A stretch of DNA of 64,000 nucleotides from Candidatus Nitrosocosmicus franklandus (lineage in GTDB: Archaea > Thermoproteota > Nitrososphaeria > Nitrososphaerales > Nitrososphaeraceae). The notes beneath the pieces are model-generated. The model was not told the origin of the DNA. It searched no databases and saw nothing but the letters and a program-made list of their open reading frames with translations. Shown piece after piece: positions 55,365 through 63,206 of this stretch. The stretch is from contig NZ_LR216287.1 in assembly GCF_900696045.1 (NCBI RefSeq), forward strand, positions 2,089,854 through 2,153,853, read 5' to 3'. Each line of letters starts with the position of its first letter. The first letter of the stretch is position 1. A program made the position numbers and the translations under genes.

Positions 55365-56609
55365 TTAACGATCATTGACTGTTGAGGGTAAAGTTGGTGC
55401 CAGGTACGCAGCAAGTTCCTTGAAGATGTCGGTGGCGATGCTCGTGCCCTCTGTGGCGTTCGGGCCATGCGTATTGACGATCACGATCGAGAGCTGCTGC
55501 GACGGCAGGTATGCGGCGATCCCTTCGTATCCGTTGAAGACCGGGTTCTGCAACACCCACCCATTGCCGACGGCGACCCCAAGTCCATAGCCGATCTGCC
55601 CCGGCGCACCCGGCAGACCCTTAGACAGATCCTCGACCTGCTCGCTCGCTGACTCCTTCGAGAGCAGCTTGCCGGTGCCGATCGCCTTGATGAGCGTAGT
55701 CATGTCGCGCAGTGTCGAGGTCATGATGAGTCCGTCGCCGAGGCCCCACGACGGGCTCCATCCTGTCGACTCCTCGTAGACACCGCGCTCTGACGTGTAC
55801 GCGTGAAGTGCGGGTGAAGGGATGGCCGGGAGCTTCGTGATATTTGTTTCGGTGAGCCCGAGCGGACCGAGGAACTTTTGCTGCAAGAGCTCGGTGATCG
55901 ACTTTCCTGTGATCTTCTCAACAACGTTACCGAGGATGATAAAGTTGGTGTGCGCGTAGTGGAAACACGTGCCCGGGTCGCAGACGATCGGCTGCGCGAA
56001 CGCGTATTGCAGCAGCTCGTCGTCCGTCCAATGGCGGAACGGCTCTGCGAACTGCGCCGCCTGGAAGGGCGGGTTTTCTTGAATGTAGTCGGGGTAGCCG
56101 GAGGTGACACTCGAGAGCATCCGCAGTGTCACCTTGTCGGCGTTGGGGTAATGCGGGAACCACTTCGACAGGGTGTCATCGAGGCTGAGCTTGCCCTGCT
56201 CCTGCAGCTGCAGCACCAGAGTCGTGAGCATAGGGATCGCCATTGAGCCGGGACGGAACTTCATATCCGGGGTCGCCGGCACTCCCTCTTGGGAATCCCC
56301 GAGACCCGTATTGACGACAGTACTATTGCCGACGTCGACGCGCAGGAGCGCAGCCTTGGCATCCTCCTTCTGCATGACACCTTGCGTGATCGAGATGATC
56401 TGCTTCGACACCTCGGCCTTACTCGTACACGTACCGCCGATGTCGATCTGACTAGACAAGCACTTCGAGATGATTGTCGTTGTATTAGTACCTATAGTAG
56501 AATTCTCAAGTGTATTGTTTGTTGGAGTTATGTTCACAACTTGTCCCATTGCTGTAGTTGGAACGAGTATGAACGCTGCCAGCACTAAGCCTAAGCAAAA
56601 TGGTTTCAT
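55365..56609 (-). CDS. Exported serine-hydrolase-like protein, GC-rich acquired body with AT-rich signal region
   Basis: 414 residues. The first 50 (KPFCLGLVLAAFILVPTTAM, then an Asn/Thr-rich spacer TPTNNTLENSTIGTNTTT) are AT-rich and typical of this genome. From about residue 50 to the end the DNA is strikingly GC-rich: 56041-56100 has 38 of 60 G/C, while 55261-55320 just outside has 16 of 60. The fold is class C beta-lactamase-like (QLQEQGKLSLDDTLSKWFPH, FHYAHTNFIILGNVVEKITG, ELAAYLAP). Key residues are altered: the SxxK position reads SMAI and the YxN region reads YAH. It may therefore not be a classic serine hydrolase. It is preceded without a gap by 56610-56918. Confidence 0.85.
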   Translation of the reverse strand: MKPFCLGLVLAAFILVPTTAMGQVVNITPTNNTLENSTIGTNTTTIISKCLSSQIDIGGTCTSKAEVSKQIISITQGVMQKEDAKAALLRVDVGNSTVVNTGLGDSQEGVPATPDMKFRPGSMAIPMLTTLVLQLQEQGKLSLDDTLSKWFPHYPNADKVTLRMLSSVTSGYPDYIQENPPFQAAQFAEPFRHWTDDELLQYAFAQPIVCDPGTCFHYAHTNFIILGNVVEKITGKSITELLQQKFLGPLGLTETNITKLPAIPSPALHAYTSERGVYEESTGWSPSWGLGDGLIMTSTLRDMTTLIKAIGTGKLLSKESASEQVEDLSKGLPGAPGQIGYGLGVAVGNGWVLQNPVFNGYEGIAAYLPSQQLSIVIVNTHGPNATEGTSIATDIFKELAAYLAPTLPSTVNDR

Positions 56610-56918
56610 TTATGTATACTCCAGTTTAGTCACGAACATACCTGCGGCTTTCATTGAACCAACACTAGATCGATTCATTTCAAGTTCTTTAGGGATCCCA
56701 TCAATTGCAACAGATCGATCTGTGGTTTCAATGACCTTTCCGTTATTATCTTTTGTAGAAGAAGGATTACACACAAAATTACCTCCACCACCATCTCCTA
56801 TGGGGGTATGACCTTTTACAATAGCTGTCACATTTAATTTAAATAAGTCTTGAATTGTTTTTCCACTTATAGCGCCTAATTCACTTATCCTATCTACTGT
56901 TATTATGGACCCGAACAT
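56610..56918 (-). CDS. Short protein resembling the N-terminal cap of pectate-lyase-fold proteins
   Basis: 102 residues. The segment VKGHTPIGDGGGGNFVCNPS then STKDNNGKVIE follows the pattern GDGGGG-x-F-x-x-x-x-S-S-x-x-D-x-G-x-V-I that opens pectate lyase superfamily and phage tailspike proteins. The beta-helix that should follow is absent, so this is either a stand-alone cap or a truncated gene. Its stop directly abuts the ATG of the hydrolase at 56609, so the two are probably translated together. Composition is AT-rich like the host. Confidence 0.62.
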   Translation of the reverse strand: MFGSIITVDRISELGAISGKTIQDLFKLNVTAIVKGHTPIGDGGGGNFVCNPSSTKDNNGKVIETTDRSVAIDGIPKELEMNRSSVGSMKAAGMFVTKLEYT

Positions 56919-57629
56919 ATTTTCAAATATGTAGATTGATATTTAAATTCGGTGTTAATAGACAAAATCAAGAATTAACGGAAAATGACTATCAATAACG
57001 GGTCCAAACTGCTAAAACTAGTTAATTCATGGAGCAATTTCTACTCCGAGTTAATATCAAAATATCCATTCAAGAACTTATCCATGCTTGGAAGATTCGA
57101 AAGTCACTGATGAATATAAAGATGTTAACTGATACATAAGATAGAAAGATTTGTGAATCATTTATGGATATAGAAATACACCTATAATCCAAACTTCAGA
57201 AATGTCGTGTTTTATGAAGATATAAAATTTTTATAGAAATTAGGACATCTTTTCTTACACCCATCGAATTATTACGTATATTTTGTTTGTATGCATACTA
57301 ACTTGCATTAGGATTGGGCCATTTAAATAGTCAACTTTGTTATTAGTCCCATCTAACCTGTAACAGATCTGTAACGAATCTTTAAATAATCCACAGACGA
57401 TGACATCAGAGACGTATATTTCTAATTTTGATATGTCTGCCAATGAACAAAATTTTAATGATTATTGATTAGCGGATCTATCATCCTATGAAGACTTATC
57501 TCGAGATCTACCTATTACAATTCTAAGAAGGAATTATATCAAGATGAAAAGTTTCAATCATTGAAAATATTTGAATAGTTTTTTTAAGATACTTGACACA
57601 ATCTCTCATCTTGTATTAAAGTAGAAAAA
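56919..57629. other. Intergenic with one weak ORF
   Basis: A minus-strand frame at 57255-57443 (62 codons, ADISKLEIYVSDVIVCGLFK) is possible but unsupported. No repeat recognised. Confidence 0.3.
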
Positions 57630-58253
57630 TTATGTGTTAAACTTCAAGCTCTTAATTATTTGTTGAGCTGTAGGTAATGTTTCTGAAACATTTGAAATGG
57701 GCGTAGTGAAATGTAATAGATATTGTTTATCTCCATGAATCACAACTATTTCTGAATCAAAAGTTCCTAAACCGTGAATAAGATAGATTAATTCTTTTGC
57801 AGGTAAACTATCTACCGTTGTTGCATTGTTTGCGAGTATTTCAACATCTAGGTTACCATAAAATGACTCTGGATCTTGTAAAAATGCAATCTGCTCTGAA
57901 ACAATTTTGTCTAAACTATCACGTGATGCTGCTAGGGATGTATTACCTAATGATGTACCTACCTGAAGCGGAGAAATATTAAGATAGGTGATATTTAGAG
58001 GGTTTGTTTCACCAATCGGTTTGAAAACTACTAAAGTATCAGATCCATAATAAGGAAAGGTTGAATTTGTTGTTGGAGCAATTTCCCAGCTCGAAGGATA
58101 GTTTACTTTAATTTCTGAATTGTTAAATGTTTGTAATTCTGTCTCCTGAGAGTTTACATTTGACGTTTCAATGAGAGCGGTAATTAATAATGCTGATAGA
58201 ATGAAAATACTTGAATCTTTTAACTGACTAATCGTGTTGACTATGATATCATA
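57630..58253 (-). CDS. Exported protein, PsbP-like pattern, no standard start codon
   Basis: An uninterrupted minus-strand frame of about 207 codons contains no ATG, GTG or TTG until near its end, so start-codon-based calling misses it. It has an export-type helix (SSIFILSALLITALIE), then FNNSEIKVNYPSSWEIAPTT, TLVVFKPIGETNPLNITYLN, a middle region with SESFYGNLDVEILANN-like strands, then DSEIVVIHGDKQYLLHFTTP and LPTAQQIIKSLKF. The order, a YPSSW motif, beta strands, an ITY-like strand and a closing helix I-x-x-I-x-S-L, resembles PsbP-domain secreted proteins common in these archaea. ATGs at about 58249 and 58256 are in other frames, so a one-base indel at the start is likely. Confidence 0.65.
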   Translation of the reverse strand, partial: YDIIVNTISQLKDSSIFILSALLITALIETSNVNSQETELQTFNNSEIKVNYPSSWEIAPTTNSTFPYYGSDTLVVFKPIGETNPLNITYLNISPLQVGTSLGNTSLAASRDSLDKIVSEQIAFLQDPESFYGNLDVEILANNATTVDSLPAKELIYLIHGLGTFDSEIVVIHGDKQYLLHFTTPISNVSETLPTAQQIIKSLKFNT

Positions 58254-58766
58254 TCATTGTCACACTATTTAAAATATATAATTTGGGTAGCCGCAGTTCA
58301 CCATGAAATTTCTGATTTACTTAGTCTATGGAGTCTTGTCAGATGAAATAGTAAGAGGATAAGTGGCAGGACTTTGTATATAATACACGTATGGTCAAAT
58401 CTACATCTTAACACACAACCTAAAGATACTCATGAGGCGTTTAAACTAGGAAACAAATTCAATTATTTTGTCGCATCAACAACATGTATTGATATTCTTC
58501 ATCTACTCAATAAGGGCGGTGCCTAAAACATGTTGAGATTACTACAGAGCGTGACCGACCCTCTACGCACAAACTAACACCATAACCCAAGTAGACATAA
58601 ACCAATATGAGGTAAAGAAGATGACAAGCAAGTATAAAAAAACAGATAATCACAATGCTAGACAGTAATACAGACGCGTGCTTCTGTGAAGATTTTGAAT
58701 ATGGGAAAAAGTATGTAAACACATCGTATAGGTAATGATTAAAGTAGTTGAGATAACATCATAATC
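58254..58766. other. Intergenic, no supported gene
   Basis: Contains a hydrophobic minus-strand frame (58507-58722) that I do not support. No repeat. Confidence 0.35.
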
Positions 58767-58847
58767 GTGAGCGACCGCGACCCCAACAAACAACTCGAAA
58801 AACTTGAATTACAATCTGGACAAATTACCATGATACTAGACAAATGA
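58767..58847 (+). CDS. Possible 26-residue protein coupled to the next gene
   Basis: GTG 58767; SDRDPNKQLEKLELQSGQIT then MILDK. Its stop TGA overlaps the ATG at 58844 (ATGA), a typical coupling arrangement. It is the main argument that this short frame is translated. Confidence 0.33.
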   Translation: MSDRDPNKQLEKLELQSGQITMILDK

Positions 58848-59143
58848 CCATAACCAAAGCCCAACAAATAGAGCTAACCAGAAAAATTTTTAAAATACTT
58901 GGGGGTGAGAAGAACGTATATAATTTACACTTTTACTGGAATAAGGGCGACGGGTTAGAATTCTACACTGGTAGTATATCAAAGGTTCAAAAGAAACAAA
59001 TCAAAAAATTGTTTGATAGGAATAGGTTCTACATATTGGTAGAGAATTCAAAACCTAACCTATTAGAAACATACTGTCCTAACAATGGTTTACACTTTTG
59101 GATATGCGAAAAGCCCACGTATAAAAATCCTCCAACATTATGA
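58844..59143 (+). CDS. Hypothetical soluble protein, 99 residues
   Basis: Mixed alpha/beta: TITKAQQIELTRKIFKILGG, VYNLHFYWNKGDGLEFYTGS, VQKKQIKKLFDRNRFYILVE, then GLHFWICEKP. The order resembles a small beta-alpha-beta domain. No family recognised. Confidence 0.55.
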   Translation: MTITKAQQIELTRKIFKILGGEKNVYNLHFYWNKGDGLEFYTGSISKVQKKQIKKLFDRNRFYILVENSKPNLLETYCPNNGLHFWICEKPTYKNPPTL

Positions 59144-59908
59144 GGCTCAACATACAAGCGCCCCATCTTTTAACACCACATTATATTATATTATGGACTC
59201 ACCATCTCTGTCTTTTATCTTTTCTAAGGAAAAAGAATCTGCGTAAATCAATTTCTAACCTAAATTGTGTGTATTTATCAACGAATAGTAATTTTGTTAT
59301 GCATTCCTTCTGTAGTAAAAACTAAATCCTATTTTACTTGATGTTATAATAAGTTCTTAATCGACTTAAACTTATATCTAGAGATTTTGGATTTATCTAA
59401 ATCATTATTGGTTTGAATAATATTAAAGAAATATTTTAATTTTGAATCTCGACCGAAACCATATACAATACGGAAATTAATACTACCGAACCTGCAAGGA
59501 TGTCTAATTCACATCCAAAATCTACGATTATTTTCATCAACTGTTTCCATTGATAGATAAATTTGACAAAATTTAATATTTAGCAAAATCAAAAATAAAG
59601 TTCTTAGTGTCCTTCTATTTTATTGTTGTGATAATTATTTTATATGAATTGGTTACAGCTTATCAGGGATGTCAATAGCATCCGTTAGTTTGATCAAATT
59701 TAGTAGAACAGAAGGTATGTCAAATAGAAACATTCGCAATTTGAATTATCTTATTTATTATAAAGTAAAAAAAGTGACTAATAGTATAACAACATTTTAT
59801 ATATTTGCATAAATTACTGTTTCTATCCCAAGTAATTTTTATTTTCAGGAATCTGATTTTGAAAGCTTTGATTCTAAATTATCTATCTTCTTTCTTATTT
59901 CTTTTATT
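59144..59908. other. Intergenic with repeat copy 11
   Basis: A 61-codon plus frame starting at 59140 is not supported. No other gene seen. Confidence 0.35.
59449..59502 (+). repeat. tRNA-Lys 3'-end-like repeat, copy 11
   Basis: GACCGAAACCATATACAATA, CGGAAATTAATACTACCGAA, CCTGCAAGG. Same order as the full form (copy 6) but degraded. Confidence 0.6.
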
Positions 59909-60649
59909 TCATCCAATATCTCTCTGAGTTATAGGTGTGACAGATATGTGACTTTCAATTTGTTTATAGGCTTCTTCAGATTTTCTTACTATTACTCCTA
60001 TGAATATATTGATGACTACAAAAGTACTTATTAAGATGAAACTAATGAAATAAATTCCATACAAATGATTAACATCGATAGCAATATACATTATATCTGT
60101 CCAATTCGCTAATGTTAATATTTCAAATAGTGTCAAAAAGGATCTAGGCAAAGAATCCCAATGCTTAGGGTCTATGTCATTAAACAGATGATAACCTGTT
60201 ATACCAAATATGAAAAAAACAAGTAATAAAAGTAGAAGAATATTTATCATACTTGGTATCGATTTTATTATTGTCATAACCACTGCAGACATTTCTTTTG
60301 ATGTACTTGTAAGTCGAGTAACCCTGAGAAGTCTTACCAATCTTGCAATCGTTGAATATCCTCCGCTGAAAGGAATTAATGATAATACTATTATGGAAAA
60401 ATCAAACAAATTCCATCCATCCTTAAAATACAAAGTAACATTCGGATAGGTAGAGAATATTTTTAATGAAGCTTCAACTATGAAAACAACTATAACGAAA
60501 ATATTGATTGATTCAAAGAGTACCTTATACGTATCTAACTCTTGAAATGTTTCTAATGCTAAACTAGCTGCCTGTAAGAGAATAACTATTGTAATAAAAT
60601 GATTAAACTTTGGATCATCTACTGTTTTCTTTATTTTACTGATAAACAT
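59909..60649 (-). CDS. Single-domain voltage-gated cation channel (NaChBac-like)
   Basis: 246 residues with six helices and a pore loop, the size of bacterial sodium channels, which assemble as tetramers. S1 about 17-35, S2 48-66, S3 80-94. S4 is at 101-113 with Arg every third residue (ARLVRLLRVTRL). S5 is 128-152, the pore helix 168-180 and S6 198-222 (FISFILISTFVVINIFIGVI). The selectivity filter is TLANWTD (179-185), where NaChBac has TLESW and calcium-selective variants TLDDW. The acidic filter residue is thus Ala, while the later Asp is kept. A short C-terminal tail follows. Stands alone. Confidence 0.88.
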   Translation of the reverse strand: MFISKIKKTVDDPKFNHFITIVILLQAASLALETFQELDTYKVLFESINIFVIVVFIVEASLKIFSTYPNVTLYFKDGWNLFDFSIIVLSLIPFSGGYSTIARLVRLLRVTRLTSTSKEMSAVVMTIIKSIPSMINILLLLLLVFFIFGITGYHLFNDIDPKHWDSLPRSFLTLFEILTLANWTDIMYIAIDVNHLYGIYFISFILISTFVVINIFIGVIVRKSEEAYKQIESHISVTPITQRDIG

Positions 60650-60859
60650 TCCTACTTGTTATATAAGGAAAAATATATTATTGTTCTATATAGTCTATTG
60701 CCCTTACTTTGAATTTGATTAATACAATAACAATCTTCCAAAAAAATGATGTTATTTTAAGACAAAAGAATCTTTTTTTATAAGTATAACGTTTGTATGT
60801 CATTGTGTTTACTTTGGAAAATTAGTATAGACATCAAACAACTAATTTGGTTGTGAAGT
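60650..60859. other. Intergenic upstream of the channel
   Basis: About 210 bp of AT-rich sequence; the channel promoter should be here. Confidence 0.3.
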
Positions 60860-61004
60860 ATAAATCAAACTGAGTGATACCTGTGCGATATAAACTTCGA
60901 AAGCTCTGGTTAGATCCATTGATAATTATCCTTATCAAGTAGCAGATTATGTATCTATGAATTATAAACAAGGAATGCCTGCAATCAAAAGCCATAAACA
61001 ATAG
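60860..61004 (+). pseudogene. Fragment of the small membrane protein at 42845-43120
   Basis: VRSIDNYPYQVADYVSMNYK, QGMPAIKSHKQ, then a stop, matching PRSIDNCPYQLGDNVTINYK, QGIPTIESHRQ. The N-terminal helix is missing and the 5' part is out of frame. The Cys of the intact copy is replaced by Tyr. Confidence 0.75.
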
Positions 61005-61106
61005 ATGGACATCGAGTCAAGTAAATTAATCTACATCCTAAATTAACCTTTTTAAAGTTCAAATATGTTTAATGACACGTTTTGATATTAAAAGATTATT
61101 TTATTA

Positions 61107-62056
61107 AGAGCCTATCCCAAAATTAACTTTCTATAGATGATTATACTACAAGAGAACTGTGCTAGACCAAGATAGTTTTCATCCTTCTTTTCATATCGTG
61201 TGAAGAGTTTCCTAAACCTGTTATGCCATGAATTCGTTCTCTCTACAACCCATCTCTTGGAAGAATATTTCTTACGGTTTGGCATTGATATTTCTTTGCC
61301 AATTTCACCTTTCTTCCCTTTTTTCTTCTTGATTGGAATGTGCAGAACATATCCTCGTTTGATTAATTCCTGTTCTTCCTCTGCAGATTTGTATCCCTTA
61401 TCAAGACACAGATGTTGTAATCGTCGTCGTCGTCGTCTCGATCTGGATAATGATTTTGGTCTTTTTATTACTGTATTATCGACTACATCTGTTACCAGAT
61501 TGATGTCGTGAGTGCTAGCAGGTGAAATTACAACCGATAGAGGAATACCTTTCTTCTCTGTCAAAATGTGTCTTTTTGTGCCTAGTTTGCTCCTGTCTGT
61601 GGGATTATTTCCAGTCTTGGCCCCCCTAAAGGTGACTTTATGGATATACTGTCTATGGATTGCCACGTCCAGTTGAGACCAATTTTATCTTCATAATCTT
61701 TCAATAGTTTGATCCATGCATTTTTAAATACATCCAGTTTATTCCACTCCTGAAATCTCCTGTGACAGGTAGAACCTGAACCATATTCTTTTGGAAGCAT
61801 CTTCCATTGGCACCCCGTTCTAAGAACGTAAAGGATCCCATCCAGTACTTGTTTATATGGAATAATCGGTCTACCCACAGTTTTTGGAGGCTTTTCTTTA
61901 GGCAGTATCTTCTTACACTCGTCCCATTATTCATCGGGAATCCTTCTGATAGTAGGAAGAGTGTGTTTTGCTTTGTCTTCCTTAGTCTGGACACAGATCA
62001 CGGTTTACCAAGACAGATAAGGGGCTATATTTCTATCGAATTTTGGGATAGGTTCT
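61107..62056 (-). mobile_element. IS5-type (IS427-like) insertion sequence, damaged
   Basis: Ends match as inverted repeats: AGAGCCTATCCCAAAATT at the left and AATTTTGGGATAGGTTCT at the right. The single transposase has an in-frame stop and a shift. Length about 950 bp. Flanking target duplication not established. Confidence 0.85.
61112..62001 (-). pseudogene. IS5-type DDE transposase with stop and frame change
   Basis: From GTG 62001, the frame has TLPTIRRIPDE, then TAA at 61927-61929 in place of a Gln-type codon, then WDECKKILPKEKPPKTVGRP and GILYVLRTGCQWKMLPKEYG. At the C6 run 61621-61626 (G6 on the coding strand) the frame must shift by one to read from SIKSPLGG to AKTGNNPTDRSKLGTKRHIL. 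Triad residues: Asp in QSIDS, Asp in LDKGY, Glu in RWVVERTNSWHNRFRKL. IS427-type elements can use programmed frameshifting, so the shift may be natural; the stop is not. Confidence 0.85.
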
Positions 62057-62841
62057 TATTTATTTTGTTTGATCCTTATAAGAGAATCTAAAAATGACAA
62101 TAGATTTTTCATAAATAAATTCGGTGAAAACAAGTTCCTTATGGAAAGGGGTTTGGCTAAAACAATAGTAATAATGTCAAGCAGTAGAAATATCACCTAA
62201 TAATGAACTTTATATTTAGAACAGTCATGATGATAAAACTTTATTGTGGTTTAAATCACAGTTCACATCATAGTTTCTTACTGGTTTTTTGTTCTGCACC
62301 CACAGATGTTTCAGATCAATATATAGAATACCATCATTTCTGAATGGATGGCTACAGAATTGACAATCAATTACTGCAACATATGGTTCTAAATTACGAG
62401 TTTCGTAATGTATTAGTATTTTAATTTAAACTCTACTACCACTCAATTGGTATAGTAAATGACAACTTTATATTTTGACCGTTCATTCGTTTTTGTTATT
62501 TTATAATATCACACCATTTATGATCTAACGCAGAATTTAAAAGTAGATGGTTTAATTTGGTTAGGAATAGAGTGGAATTTTTATCAAGTTGTACCTGATC
62601 TTTCTAAATTTCGTCTCGTTTGGTTTGTATTTTTTTATTTCGTCTATGATTAATACTCTTATTTGGTGTAACGATAAACGATAGCTTAAATCGGGCTATT
62701 AAATGGTGTAAAAATTACTATTTTTCCATTATTTACAAATACATACACAAAAAGACGATTTATAAATTTCGTAGCCAGTGATGCATTGATCAAAAAATAA
62801 ATTCAATTCATTTGTATTTTGACCATGTGATCTGTATTTAA
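62057..62841. other. Intergenic, no gene seen
   Basis: AT-rich with T-runs; no open frame or recognised repeat. Confidence 0.4.
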
Positions 62842-63069
62842 TCATAGTTCCAGTATAGAATTATTTCTTTTGACCTTTAGAATGTTACATTGTGATTCTA
62901 GTATTTTAACAAGATTGTTTTTTGACACTAAACTTGCGTCATATTGAAGCATCATAATATTGGTAATATAGTTTAGTTCAATTTTTTTAACACCATTTAG
63001 ACTATCTAAGGTGCCATCTAATTCAGTTTGACACCTAGTGCAACATCTTCCATCAATTTTGAAAAACAC
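62842..63069 (-). CDS. Heavy-metal-associated (HMA) domain protein
   Basis: 75 residues forming one ferredoxin-like HMA domain. The CxxC metal site is in KIDGRCCTRCQTELDGTL. VKKIELNYITNIMMLQYDAS and NNLVKILESQCNILKVKR follow in the usual order. A single HMA domain acts as a copper or zinc chaperone in the cytoplasm. It is divergent from the CDF exporter gene starting at 63207, so the intergenic 137 bp may be a shared, metal-responsive control region. That is inferred from context. Confidence 0.78.
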   Translation of the reverse strand: MFFKIDGRCCTRCQTELDGTLDSLNGVKKIELNYITNIMMLQYDASLVSKNNLVKILESQCNILKVKRNNSILEL

Positions 63070-63206
63070 TTTTCTATGAACTGATGATGATGATGATTCT
63101 AGTGGATGAGTTTGGGTTTGAATAAATTATTACTAATGATTCCTATATAAAAAAGTTTCAGAGACAAGATTTTTCTTATACATTGTAGAATTCCTACTTG
63201 ATGTAA

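Noticed and set aside
55375-56588. Several long open frames on both strands in the GC-rich segment
   Set aside because: High G+C depletes stop codons. Only the 55365-56609 frame has a signal peptide and a recognisable fold.
58507-58722. 71-codon hydrophobic minus-strand frame
   Set aside because: No paralogue, no promoter and no family. Likely chance in AT-rich DNA.
59140-59325. 61-codon frame overlapping the 99-residue gene by ATGA
   Set aside because: Composition does not look like a protein with a consistent fold, and nothing supports it beyond the overlap.
61112-62001. IS5-type transposase as a functional gene using programmed frameshifting
   Set aside because: Frameshifting could explain the G6 junction but not the in-frame TAA at 61927-61929, so I call it damaged.
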